The position numbers and the translations under genes were made by a program. The notes below the pieces were generated by a model that was given only the letters and a program-made list of their open reading frames with translations, did no database searches and was not told where the DNA came from. A DNA stretch of 64,000 nucleotides from Amaricoccus sp003258405 (GTDB lineage Bacteria > Pseudomonadota > Alphaproteobacteria > Rhodobacterales > Rhodobacteraceae): the NCBI RefSeq assembly GCF_043226085.1, contig NZ_CP171225.1, positions 992,001-1,056,000 of the forward strand, read 5' to 3'. Every line of letters starts with the position of its first letter. The first letter of the stretch is position 1. Below are positions 9,121 to 18,261 of the stretch, piece after piece.

Positions 9121-10032
9121 ATGACAGCAGATATCAAGCCCGACCCCTCGGTCGTGGGCGGCGTTCCCAGCGCACCGCTTGCGTTTCTTCCTGATCCCGG
9201 CAAGATCTTCCCCACCCGCGCAAAGCGCTTTGCCTTCCTCGCCGGCACGAGCCGCCTCGGCCCCTACCTCTCGTTTCTGGGCGAGCTCTCGGAGCTTCAG
9301 GCCCGACTCTCTGCCGAGCTGCCGTCGCTTCCTCCGCTCGATGCACGGGCGGTCGCGGAAGCACGAACGGACCACCGGCCCCCGATAGACCGGAGCCGGC
9401 TCATCGAAGATCCGGCACTGGCTGAAACGCTCGCGCGCCTCTGTGCCGAGGCGAGCGCGCTCTCGATGCCCGATCCGGCAAGCAAGGCGCTTGAGGCCGT
9501 CGCCGCGGCCCCGCCCGAGGACAGGCGCTGGCTCATGTCCAACGTGCTCACGGATTCGATCCCCGAGGACAGCGCCGCGCCGCATCTCTTCGTAGCAGCG
9601 GCCGCGCAGATCCACCTTGCGCGCCTCGCGGCCCAGCTCGAAGCCGGCGCGCTCGTGCCGGTCCATGTCGGCATCTGCCCCGCCTGTGGCGGTCGACCGG
9701 CCACGTCGAGCGTCACCGGCGCGCCAGGGATCGAGAACATCCGCTATGCTGCCTGTGCCGGTTGCTCCACGCGCTGGAACGAGGTCCGGATCAAATGCCT
9801 CTGCTGCGGCTCGACCAAGGGGATCAGCTACCGGTCCGCCGAAACGGTCGATGCGACCGTGAAAGCCGAGGTCTGCAGCGAATGTGCGAGCTGGGTGAAG
9901 ATCTTCTACAGCATGAAGAACCCGACGATCGAGCCGATCGCCGACGACGTCGCAAGCCTCGGTCTCGACCTCCTGATGAAGGAGACGGCACTCAATCGCG
10001 GCGGGTTCAATCCCTTCCTCGTGGGTTACTGA
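9121..10032 (+). CDS. fdhE: Formate dehydrogenase accessory protein FdhE
   Basis: Cytoplasmic chaperone of 303 residues (E. coli about 309) needed for maturation of Tat-exported formate dehydrogenases. The C-terminal half carries the family's rubredoxin-like CxxC pairs: CPACGG, CAGC, CLCC and CSEC, which bind iron. The ATG at 9121 follows GGAAGTGAG; upstream sequence in the same frame is a shadow of fdoI. Its place between the structural genes and selA shows that one operon carries enzyme, chaperone and selenocysteine machinery. Confidence 0.95.
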   Translation: MTADIKPDPSVVGGVPSAPLAFLPDPGKIFPTRAKRFAFLAGTSRLGPYLSFLGELSELQARLSAELPSLPPLDARAVAEARTDHRPPIDRSRLIEDPALAETLARLCAEASALSMPDPASKALEAVAAAPPEDRRWLMSNVLTDSIPEDSAAPHLFVAAAAQIHLARLAAQLEAGALVPVHVGICPACGGRPATSSVTGAPGIENIRYAACAGCSTRWNEVRIKCLCCGSTKGISYRSAETVDATVKAEVCSECASWVKIFYSMKNPTIEPIADDVASLGLDLLMKETALNRGGFNPFLVGY

Positions 10033-10045
10033 AACAGGTTCCGGC

Positions 10046-11422
10046 ATGAAGGCCTTGCGCGCGCTGCCCTCAGTCGATCAGTTCCTCCTCTCGGAGCCGG
10101 GCCGGGCGCTGATCGCGCAACACGGCCGCACCGAGGTCCTCGCCGCCTTGCGCGCCCGGCTCGACGAGACCCGGCGCGCGATCCGTGCGGGCGAGGCGGG
10201 CGACGGGCTCGCTGCCGGGCTCGCCGGGCAGGTCGCAGCTGATCTCGCGGCCCGGGCGCACTCGCGGCTCCGCCCGATCCTCAACCTCACCGGTACGGTG
10301 CTCCACACCAACCTCGGCCGGGCGATCCTCGCCGAGGCCGCGATCGAGGCGGCGACCGCAGCGATGGCCGCCCCCCTCGCCCTCGAGTTTGACCTCGAAA
10401 GCGGCGGCCGCGGCCAGCGCGATGACCATCTCCGCGGGCTGCTCTGCGAGCTCACCGGCGCGGAGGATGCGACCATCGTCAACAACAACGCCGCTGCCGT
10501 GCTGATCGCGCTCAACACGCTCGGGGCGGGGCGCGAGGCCATCGTCTCGCGCGGCGAGCTGATCGAGATCGGCGGCGCGTTCCGGATGCCCGACATCATG
10601 ACGCGGGCGGGCGTCCGCCTCGTCGAGGTGGGCACAACCAACCGCACGCATCCCCACGACTACGAAGCCGCGCTCGGACCTGATACTGGCCTCATCCTCA
10701 AGGTCCATACCTCGAACTACCGCATCGAGGGCTTCACCGCCGAGGTCCCCGCCCCGCGCCTTGCCGCCATCGCCCGCAGCGCGGGCGTGCCGCTCCTCAA
10801 CGATCTCGGCTCGGGCTCGCTCGCCGACCTCTCCGCCTTTGGCCTCAGGCGCGAGCCGACGGTGGCCGAGGCCGTCGCCGAGGGCGCCGAACTGGTGAGC
10901 TTCTCAGGCGACAAGCTGCTCGGCGGGCCGCAGGCAGGCTTTCTTGTCGGACGGCGCGATCTGATCGCCGCGATCAACCGCAACCCGCTGAAACGTGCAG
11001 TCCGGCTCGATAAGATCCGCATCGCGGCGCTGGAGGCAACGCTCCGGCTCTACCGCGATCCCGACCGACTGGCCGAACGCCTGCCCACACTCCGCCTCCT
11101 CGCCCGGCAGCAGGCCGAGATCGCAGCCCAGGCCGCGCGCCTCGCCCCGGAGGTCCATCGCCGCCTCGCACCCTTCAGTTTCGCCGCCGAGCCCTGCGCC
11201 TGCGCAAGCCAGATCGGCTCCGGCGCACTCCCGGTCGACACGATCCCGAGCGCGGGCCTGCGGCTCACGGGGCACGGCGGCAATGCGCCGGACCGGATCG
11301 CCGCCTGGCTCCGGGCACTCCCTCGCCCGATCGTCGGCCATATCCGGGACGGCGCGCTGATCCTCGACATGCGCTGCCTCGAACGGGACGCGGACCTGCT
11401 GGACGCGCTGCCCGCGCCATGA
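10046..11422 (+). CDS. selA: L-seryl-tRNA(Sec) selenium transferase SelA
   Basis: PLP enzyme that converts Ser-tRNA(Sec) to Sec-tRNA(Sec) with selenophosphate. 458 residues, near the 463 of E. coli. The N-terminal tRNA-binding domain begins LPSVDQFL; NLTGTVLHTNLGRA and NNNAAAVLIALN mark the PLP fold. The Schiff-base lysine is about Lys290 in SFSGDKLLGGPQAG, and GTTNRTH is also conserved. It begins 13 bases after fdhE with only a weak AGG upstream, and its stop overlaps the selB start by ATGA. Confidence 0.97.
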   Translation: MKALRALPSVDQFLLSEPGRALIAQHGRTEVLAALRARLDETRRAIRAGEAGDGLAAGLAGQVAADLAARAHSRLRPILNLTGTVLHTNLGRAILAEAAIEAATAAMAAPLALEFDLESGGRGQRDDHLRGLLCELTGAEDATIVNNNAAAVLIALNTLGAGREAIVSRGELIEIGGAFRMPDIMTRAGVRLVEVGTTNRTHPHDYEAALGPDTGLILKVHTSNYRIEGFTAEVPAPRLAAIARSAGVPLLNDLGSGSLADLSAFGLRREPTVAEAVAEGAELVSFSGDKLLGGPQAGFLVGRRDLIAAINRNPLKRAVRLDKIRIAALEATLRLYRDPDRLAERLPTLRLLARQQAEIAAQAARLAPEVHRRLAPFSFAAEPCACASQIGSGALPVDTIPSAGLRLTGHGGNAPDRIAAWLRALPRPIVGHIRDGALILDMRCLERDADLLDALPAP

Positions 11423-13335
11423 TCGTCGGAACAGCGGGCCATATCGATCATGGCAAGACGGCGCTGGTGAAAGCGCTCACCGGCACCGATGCCGACCGGC
11501 TTGCCGAGGAGAAGTTGCGCGGCATCACCATAGATCTCGGCTTTGCCTATGCCGATCTCGGCGCCTGCACCCCCACCGGCGCCATCACCGGTTTCGTGGA
11601 CGTGCCGGGCCACGAGCGGCTCATCCACACCATGCTCGCGGGCGCGGGTGGCATAGATTTCGCCCTCCTCGTCATCGCCGCAGACGACGGCGTGATGCCG
11701 CAGACCCGCGAACATCTCGCGATCCTCGATCTGCTCGGCATATCCCGCGGCATCGTCGCCCTCTCCAAGGCCGATCTCGCCGACGAAGCCCGTCGCGCCG
11801 CCATTACCGCCGAGATCCAGGAGGCTCTGGCCCCGACCGGGCTCGCAGGCGCCCCGGTGACACCTGTCTCCGTGTTCACCGGCGAAGGGGTCGAGACCCT
11901 CCGCGCCGCTCTCGCCACGGCAGAGGCGGAGACCGCCGCACGTCCTGCCGATGGCCCCTTCCGCCTCGCCGTCGATCGCAGCTTCACGCTCGCGGGCGCC
12001 GGAACCATCGTCACCGGCACCCTGCTCTCGGGCCGCGTCACCCTTGACGACGAGGTGATCGTGAGCCCGAGCGGCCTCGCCGCCCGCGTCCGCGGCATTC
12101 ACGCCCAGAACCGCCAGGTGGCGGAAGGCCGCGCCGGGCAGCGCTGCGCCCTCAACCTCACCGGCGAGGGCGTGACCAAGGGGGCGCTCCGGCGCGGCAA
12201 TGTCGTGCTCTCCCCCGGGCTCCACGCCCCGACCGACCGGATCGATGCCGAACTGACCGCGCTGGGCTCCGAACCCAGGGCGCTCGGTACATGGTTCCCC
12301 GCCCGTCTCCACAGCCACTCCGTCGAGACGGGCGCGCGTATCGTGCCGCTCGCCGAACCGATTGCGCCGCGCGAGCGCGGCTTCGTCCAGCTCGTGCTCG
12401 ACCGCCCCATCGCCGCCGCGGTGGGCGAGCGCTTCATCCTCCGCGACGTGTCCGCCAGCCGCACCATCGGCGGCGGCCGCTTCCTCGACCTGCGGGGCCC
12501 GGCCCGCAAGCGCCGCACCCCAGAGCGCATCGCCCGCATCGCGGCCGCCCGCACCGCCGATCCCGCCTGCGCGCTTGCGGACCTCGCCGCCATCGGCCCG
12601 GTCGATCTCCCCGCCTTCCTCCGCGACCGCTCGCTCGCCCCGGAGACCGGGCCCGGGCTCACGACCGCCGCCGGTCTCGAGCCGATCGGCGCTCTCGTCC
12701 TCTCGCAGCGCTGTCTTGCGGATCTCCGGACCGGGGCGGCCGCAACCCTCGCGGCCTTCCACGCCGAAGAGCCCGATCTCGCCGGGATGAGCCGCGAGCG
12801 CCTGCGCCTTGCGCTCACGCCACGCCTGCCCAAGGACGCCTTCCTCATCTTCCTCCGACAGGAGGCACTTGCCGGGCGTGCCGTTCTCGACGGCGCCTTC
12901 GTCCGCCTGCCCGGCCACGAGGTGCGTCTCTCGCCCGAGGACGAAGCGCTGTTCACCCGCCTTCTGCCTCAGCTTCAGGGCGAAACCCGCTTTCGCCCAC
13001 CGCGGGTACGCGATTTTGCCAAGGAGACCGGCATCGAGGAGCGCGAGATCCGCCGCGTCTTCAAGCTCACCCAGAAGCTCGGCCGCACCGACCAGATCGC
13101 CCGCGACCATTTCTTCGACCGCTCGGTCACTGCTGAAATGGTCGGGATCTTGCTTGATGTTGCGGCCTGCGCAAGGGACGGCTGGTTTGCGGCACCCGCC
13201 TTCCGCGACAGGCTCCAGAACGGCCGGAAGGTCGCGATCGAGATCCTCGATTTCTTCGACCGCCAAGGCCTGACCTTGCGCCGCGGCGATCTGCGCCGCA
13301 TAAATCCGCACCGAGCCGATCTTTTCGACGGCTGA
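11419..13335 (+). CDS. selB: Selenocysteine-specific elongation factor SelB
   Basis: GTPase of 638 residues (E. coli 614) that brings Sec-tRNA(Sec) to UGA codons by binding the SECIS hairpin. The P-loop is GHIDHGKT (residues 7-14), the switch region IDLGFAY, the G3 motif DVPGHERL and the G4 motif SKAD. EF-Tu-like domains 2 and 3 follow, and the last roughly 250 residues form the winged-helix array; the final one, around RKVAIEILDFFDRQGLTLRRGD, is the RNA-binding unit. It overlaps selA by 4 bases and ends 17 bases before selC. Its only visible client in this window is fdoG. Confidence 0.97.
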   Translation: MIVGTAGHIDHGKTALVKALTGTDADRLAEEKLRGITIDLGFAYADLGACTPTGAITGFVDVPGHERLIHTMLAGAGGIDFALLVIAADDGVMPQTREHLAILDLLGISRGIVALSKADLADEARRAAITAEIQEALAPTGLAGAPVTPVSVFTGEGVETLRAALATAEAETAARPADGPFRLAVDRSFTLAGAGTIVTGTLLSGRVTLDDEVIVSPSGLAARVRGIHAQNRQVAEGRAGQRCALNLTGEGVTKGALRRGNVVLSPGLHAPTDRIDAELTALGSEPRALGTWFPARLHSHSVETGARIVPLAEPIAPRERGFVQLVLDRPIAAAVGERFILRDVSASRTIGGGRFLDLRGPARKRRTPERIARIAAARTADPACALADLAAIGPVDLPAFLRDRSLAPETGPGLTTAAGLEPIGALVLSQRCLADLRTGAAATLAAFHAEEPDLAGMSRERLRLALTPRLPKDAFLIFLRQEALAGRAVLDGAFVRLPGHEVRLSPEDEALFTRLLPQLQGETRFRPPRVRDFAKETGIEEREIRRVFKLTQKLGRTDQIARDHFFDRSVTAEMVGILLDVAACARDGWFAAPAFRDRLQNGRKVAIEILDFFDRQGLTLRRGDLRRINPHRADLFDG

Positions 13336-13352
13336 GCCGCGCGGCGCTCGAA

Positions 13353-13448
13353 GGAAGGGAATCGTCCCCGGTGGGGCGGCCGGACTTCAAATCCGGTTGG
13401 GGCAGCGAGCCTGTCCCGGGTGGGTTCGACTCCCGCTCCCCTCCGCCA
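13353..13448 (+). tRNA. selC: tRNA-Sec (anticodon UCA), CCA encoded
   Basis: 96 bases folding as a bacterial tRNA-Sec. It has an 8-base acceptor arm (13353-13360 with 13437-13444), a 6-bp D stem (13363-13368/13373-13378), and an anticodon stem CCGGA/TCCGG around CTTCAAA with anticodon TCA at 13387-13389. The long variable arm is GGGGCAG/CTGTCCC, and the T arm is GTGGG/CCCGC around TTCGACT. The discriminator is G13445, followed by an encoded CCA. Oddity: the acceptor stem carries an A-C mismatch at the fourth pair (A13356 opposite C13441); all other pairs form. It sits directly after selB. Confidence 0.96.
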
Positions 13449-13474
13449 GCGCCCCCGAGAAGGAGACCCCGCTC

Positions 13475-14239
<765 letters not shown>

Positions 14240-14313
14240 TCCGCTGGACCGCCCTGCCATCCGATGGCAAGAAAGGGTCCCGCCGGACTGCCGGCCGCTG
14301 GAACGAGGACATC

Positions 14314-15027
14314 TTGGAAAAGCTGATTCGCGAACGGACCCACCGTGAGAGATGCGTGATCTGCGGCCGCGAGCACGCCCGCAAGGATCTGGTGAGCTGG
14401 GATCAGATGCGGCCCGGCGTCTCCGCGCTGATCGCGAAGGAAACCCCGGACTGGGGGCCGGGCAAGTTCATCTGCCGCTCCGATCTCGCCCGCTTCCGCC
14501 GCGCCTATGTCGAGGAGCTGCTCGCCGAGGAGCGCGGCGAACTCGGCCAGCTCGAACGCCAGGTGGCGGAGAGCTTCGAGACCGGCGGACTCGTCTCGCA
14601 GAACCCCGTCGAGATGGACGAAGCCGACACGCTCGGGGCGCGCATGGCCGACCGCGTTGCGAGCTTCGGCGGCAGCTGGACCTTCATCCTCGGCTTTTCG
14701 GTCACGCTGATCGCCTGGATGGCGCTCAACGTCTCCGGGCTGCTCGCGCACCCCTTCGACCCCTATCCGTTCATCCTGCTCAACCTTGTCCTGTCGAGCC
14801 TCGCCGCCGTCCAGGCGCCGATCATCATGATGAGCCAGAAGCGGCAGGAGGAGAAGGATCGCCGCCGCGCCGAGAACGACTACCGGGTGAACCTCAAGGC
14901 CGAACTCGAGATCCGCCAGCTCCACGAGAAGATCGACCACCAGATCGCCCGGCAGTGGGAGCGCCTGGCCGAGCTGCAGCAGATCCAGATCGACCTGCTC
15001 GAACACCGCGGCGAAGGCCGGGGCTGA
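14314..15027 (+). CDS. DUF1003 family membrane protein
   Basis: About 237 residues. An N-terminal soluble segment has a CVICG pair and a later Cys (residues ~10-45), followed by the DUF1003 core. That core has SFGGSWTFILGFSVTLIAWM as a first membrane helix, PFDPYPFILLNLVLSSLAAVQAP as a second, and a charged coiled-coil tail from QKRQEEKDRRRAEND to the end. The start is most likely TTG at 14314, since GAGGA lies 6 bases upstream and no in-frame ATG is nearby. The family is widespread and uncharacterised. It ends 9 bases before the convergent AGE-family gene. No function is assigned. Confidence 0.85.
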   Translation: MEKLIRERTHRERCVICGREHARKDLVSWDQMRPGVSALIAKETPDWGPGKFICRSDLARFRRAYVEELLAEERGELGQLERQVAESFETGGLVSQNPVEMDEADTLGARMADRVASFGGSWTFILGFSVTLIAWMALNVSGLLAHPFDPYPFILLNLVLSSLAAVQAPIIMMSQKRQEEKDRRRAENDYRVNLKAELEIRQLHEKIDHQIARQWERLAELQQIQIDLLEHRGEGRG

Positions 15028-15036
15028 GCCCGCCGG

Positions 15037-16284
15037 CTACCGCGCGAGGGCCTCGAGCTCGTCCGGAAGCCGCGACAGACCGGGCACCAGCGGCAGCAGC
15101 GTCGCCTGAAGCGCGTGATAGATGTCGGGCTTGCCCGCGAACTGCGTCGCCGCCGGGCGGCCCGCCGCATCAATCTCGGGAAACCAGCCGCCGCGGGTCT
15201 CATCGATGAAATGGGCGTCCGCGAAATGCCAGAGGCGGCGGTAGAGCGCCTCGTCCTCCGCGCGGCCATCCACCTTCAGCAGCGCCGAGACGGCCCCGAT
15301 CGCCTCCGTCACCGGCCACCAGTAGCGCGACCGGATCGCGGGCGCGCCATCGGCCCCCAGCGTATAGACATAGCCGCCGCCCGCGGCCTCATCCCAGCCA
15401 TCGGCATGAGCGCGCGCCACGAGATTCCGCGCCCGCTCCGGCGCGCTGCCCCCGCTCCGGCCGCAGAGGTCCCAGTGCTGCAGGGCAAGGCGCGCGAACT
15501 CGAAGGAATGGCCCGGCGTGGTGCCCGCAGGCCGGAACATCGGATTGCCCGCATAAGCCGCATCGGCCTGCCAGTCCTTCGTGTAGTGCTCGGGAATCCG
15601 CCAGCCGTGCTCCGGCGCCATCCGCCCGGTAAAGAAGTCGAGAATCCGCCCGGCCCGGTCACGGTAGATCCCCTCGCCGGTCACCTCATGGGCCGCGAGC
15701 AGCGCCTCGACGCCGTGCATGTTCGCGTTCATCCCGCGATAGGACGAGAATTCCGTCCAGTCGCGGCGGAACTCGTCGCAGAAGAGCCCACGCGACTCCT
15801 CCCAGAAATGGCGCTCCAGGATCTCCGAGGCATCGGCAAGCAGCCGGTCGGCATCCGGATGACCCGCATGTCTTGCGCTCGCCGCGGCCAGCAGCACGAA
15901 GACATGCCCGTAGGCGAGCTTGGTGCCATCCGCGATCGCATCGCCCCGGACCGCCCAGACATAGCCGCCATGCACCGGATCGCGGTGCCGCCGCCAGAGC
16001 GCCTCCATGCCCGCATCGATGATCGCATCGCACCCGTCCGCGCCCAGCGCCTTGCCGAGCGCATAGGAATGCACGAGCCGCGTCGTGACATGCAGCTCCT
16101 GCGCCACACCGGGCATCGCGCGCCCCGCCGCGTCGAGCGCATCGAACCCGCCATCGGGCCGCAGGCTTGCCCGGAAAAAATCAAGCTGCCGGAACGCCTC
16201 GCGCCGGAGCCAGTCCCGGTGCGCCGGGTCGTCGAGCCAGCTTCCCTTCTGCGTGTCATTGCCGATCGGATCGCTCACCTGCAT
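15037..16284 (-). CDS. AGE-family epimerase/isomerase
   Basis: 415-residue (alpha/alpha)6-barrel enzyme of the N-acylglucosamine 2-epimerase family. YRGMNANMHGVEALLAA, GHSFEFARLALQ and the late YWWPVTEAIGA match the aldose-ketose isomerase branch (mannose isomerase, YihS) better than GlcNAc 2-epimerase proper; the His in NANMH and the one in GHSFEF are the expected acid/base residues. The start is ATG at 16284. It lies 36 bases downstream of the Asp-box protein gene on the same strand, so the two are probably one operon handling a free sugar. Mannose, glucose/fructose or sulfoquinovose are all possible substrates. Confidence 0.88.
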   Translation of the reverse strand: MQVSDPIGNDTQKGSWLDDPAHRDWLRREAFRQLDFFRASLRPDGGFDALDAAGRAMPGVAQELHVTTRLVHSYALGKALGADGCDAIIDAGMEALWRRHRDPVHGGYVWAVRGDAIADGTKLAYGHVFVLLAAASARHAGHPDADRLLADASEILERHFWEESRGLFCDEFRRDWTEFSSYRGMNANMHGVEALLAAHEVTGEGIYRDRAGRILDFFTGRMAPEHGWRIPEHYTKDWQADAAYAGNPMFRPAGTTPGHSFEFARLALQHWDLCGRSGGSAPERARNLVARAHADGWDEAAGGGYVYTLGADGAPAIRSRYWWPVTEAIGAVSALLKVDGRAEDEALYRRLWHFADAHFIDETRGGWFPEIDAAGRPAATQFAGKPDIYHALQATLLPLVPGLSRLPDELEALAR

Positions 16285-16320
16285 GCCAGCTCTCTTTTCC
16301 TGCTTCCTCGCACACGGGCA

Positions 16321-17490
16321 TCAATGCCGGTCGAGCACGTCCACGGCAAGCACCGTCGGCAGATGCCGCGCAATCTCGTCCCAGCTCTCGCCTTCATCGG
16401 TGCTGGCAAAGACCGAACCGCTGTTGGTGCCGAAATAGATCCCCGCCGGATCGCGCCGATCCGCCGCCATGGCCTGGCGGAGCACGGTGAAGAAGCAGTT
16501 CTCCTGCGGCAGCCCCTTGCGCTGTGCCGTCCAGCTCGCCCCGCCGTCCCGCGTGCGCCAGACCGCCGCCGCGGCATCGGGTGGAAAGCGGCCGGCGCTG
16601 TCGCCATTGAGCGGCAGCGTCCAGACCGTCTCGCCGTCGCGCGGATGCACCGCGATCGGAAAGCCAAAGGTCGAGGGCAGCCCGGCGGTCACATCCTCCC
16701 AGCTCCGGCCGCCGTCGGCCGAGCGCCAGACGCCGTGGTGGTTCTGCTGGTAGAGGAGATCACCAGATCCGGACGCGCGCGCGAGATTATGGACGCAATG
16801 CCCGACCTCACCATCCCGCGGGCCCGCCGGATGTCCAGCCTCGAGCGTCGCCCCCGCGTTCGAGAGCCGGTTCCGCCGCTCCCAGGTCTCGCCGCCATCC
16901 TCGGAGGCAAAGACTCCCGCCGCCGAGATGCCGATCCAGAGCTTTTCGGGCACATCCGGGTCTGCAACGATGGTGTGGAGCACGAGCCCCGCCCCGCCCG
17001 GCATCCAGCTCTCCGCCGAGGGATGGCGGTTGAGCCCGTCGAGCCGCACCCAGCTCCGCCCGCCGTCCCGGCTTTCGAGCAGGCTCGCGGGCTTGGTGCC
17101 CGCCCGGAGCACGCCATGCGCCTGCGAGAGCGACCAGACCTGCGAGAACGCCGCCCCGAACGGGAGCGGCTCTGCGTTCCAGCCGATCATCGCCGCGAAA
17201 TCCGGATCCTTCTCGGCCCAGTCATCCATCTGCCCGCGCGTGAGGCGGCAGAGCTCCCAGCTCCCGCCGCCATCCTCCGAACGCCAGACCCCGGCGCCGT
17301 GCCAGTCGCTGCCGCCGCCGGCCCAGAGCGCGCCTGTCGACGGGTCGGCGGCAAGCTGGTTGATCGGCCAGCCGCCGCAAAGCGGCCCCGAAAGCCGCCA
17401 GCCGCTGCGCCCGACGCCGCCCGCGATCAGGAAGGCGCCCTTGGTGGTGCCGACCAGAAGGGTGACACCCTCCGATGAAACCGCAGACAT
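16321..17490 (-). CDS. Asp-box (BNR) repeat beta-propeller protein, sialidase-like fold
   Basis: 389 residues built from repeated Asp-boxes: SEDGGGSW, SRDGGRSW, SEDGGETW, SADGGRSW, TRDGGASW and STDEGESW, spaced about 45-65 residues apart, which predicts a six- or seven-bladed propeller. There is no signal peptide or membrane segment, so it should be cytoplasmic, unlike true secreted sialidases. I do not see the sialidase arginine triad arranged as expected, so an exo-sialidase label would be unsafe. The start is well supported by AGGAGGT upstream of ATG 17490. It is followed by the AGE-family isomerase in the same direction. Function unknown. Confidence 0.85.
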   Translation of the reverse strand: MSAVSSEGVTLLVGTTKGAFLIAGGVGRSGWRLSGPLCGGWPINQLAADPSTGALWAGGGSDWHGAGVWRSEDGGGSWELCRLTRGQMDDWAEKDPDFAAMIGWNAEPLPFGAAFSQVWSLSQAHGVLRAGTKPASLLESRDGGRSWVRLDGLNRHPSAESWMPGGAGLVLHTIVADPDVPEKLWIGISAAGVFASEDGGETWERRNRLSNAGATLEAGHPAGPRDGEVGHCVHNLARASGSGDLLYQQNHHGVWRSADGGRSWEDVTAGLPSTFGFPIAVHPRDGETVWTLPLNGDSAGRFPPDAAAAVWRTRDGGASWTAQRKGLPQENCFFTVLRQAMAADRRDPAGIYFGTNSGSVFASTDEGESWDEIARHLPTVLAVDVLDRH

Positions 17491-17577
17491 GGAAAATACC
17501 TCCTGCCGTTCGACCGCGGCCGGTTTGCCCCGGCCTTGCCGCCTCCCGTGCTCAAGGATGCGCGCGGGGGGCGGAGC

Positions 17578-18138
17578 CTATCCCTCCCGCCCGGTTCCGA
17601 GCGGCGGCCACATGCGCGACCAGACCCCGTCCCGGCGGATGAGCGCGTGCTGGAGCGCCGCCGCGATGTGCAGACCCAGAAGCGCGATCAGCGCGAGCGC
17701 GCCGGCGTAATGCAGCGCTTTCGCGGTATTGGCCAGCATGTCGGATTTCGGCAGCAGCGTCCCGATCCCGAACGCGTCGAGCGCCTCGATCGGAAAGCGC
17801 CCCGCCCGCACCCGCACATAGCCGAAGACCGGCATCAGGAGCAGCAGCGCATAGAGCCCCTTGTGGCTCAGGTCCGCGGCGCGCCGCTGCCACGCCGGCA
17901 GTGACGCGGGCAGAGGCGGCGGCGCATGGCGCAGCCGGTAGATCAGCCGACCGAGAACGAGGAAGAAGAGCAGCACGCCGACATTCTTGTGAAAGAGGAA
18001 GAGCGTGTCCTGCACGGTCCGGTCGAGCCCCTTCGTGGTCATCACGAGGCCCGCCGGGATCATCAGGAGCACAAGCAGCGCCACACCCCAATGAAACAGG
18101 CGTGCCGTCCTGCGGTATCCGGTCAGACCGTTCGGCAT
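17578..18138 (-). CDS. Cytochrome b561 (CybB-type)
   Basis: 186-residue four-helix di-heme membrane protein. Helices lie around GVALLVLLMIPAGLV, VGVLLFFLVLGRLIY, LYALLLLMPVFGYV and LHYAGALALIALLGLHIAAAL. Candidate heme ligands are His in ARLFHWG, FLFHKNVG, DLSHKGLY and the final ALHYAG/GLHIAAAL pair. The family oxidises quinol or, in some cases, passes electrons from superoxide. The ATG at 18138 is chosen because the frame upstream runs antisense through the CDP-alcohol gene. It is divergent from the 18262 operon, with a 123-base promoter region between them. Confidence 0.93.
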   Translation of the reverse strand: MPNGLTGYRRTARLFHWGVALLVLLMIPAGLVMTTKGLDRTVQDTLFLFHKNVGVLLFFLVLGRLIYRLRHAPPPLPASLPAWQRRAADLSHKGLYALLLLMPVFGYVRVRAGRFPIEALDAFGIGTLLPKSDMLANTAKALHYAGALALIALLGLHIAAALQHALIRRDGVWSRMWPPLGTGREG

Positions 18139-18261
18139 CGGAAGGGTATCCGGTTGCTGTCTACCATTTCGGGAGGGTAGCGCAGTTGCGGCCTCAATCA
18201 AGCGTGATCTCACGCGCGGTGATGCCTTGACGGCCCGCCGCCCGCGTATAGCCTCGTCAGG

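Noticed and set aside
13397..13474. Upstream extension of the SDR gene
   Set aside because: It would start inside the tRNA-Sec gene; the ATG at 13475 has a good Shine-Dalgarno and gives the family length.
16321..17490. Exo-alpha-sialidase
   Set aside because: Asp-boxes alone do not make a sialidase; no signal peptide and no clear catalytic arginine triad were seen.
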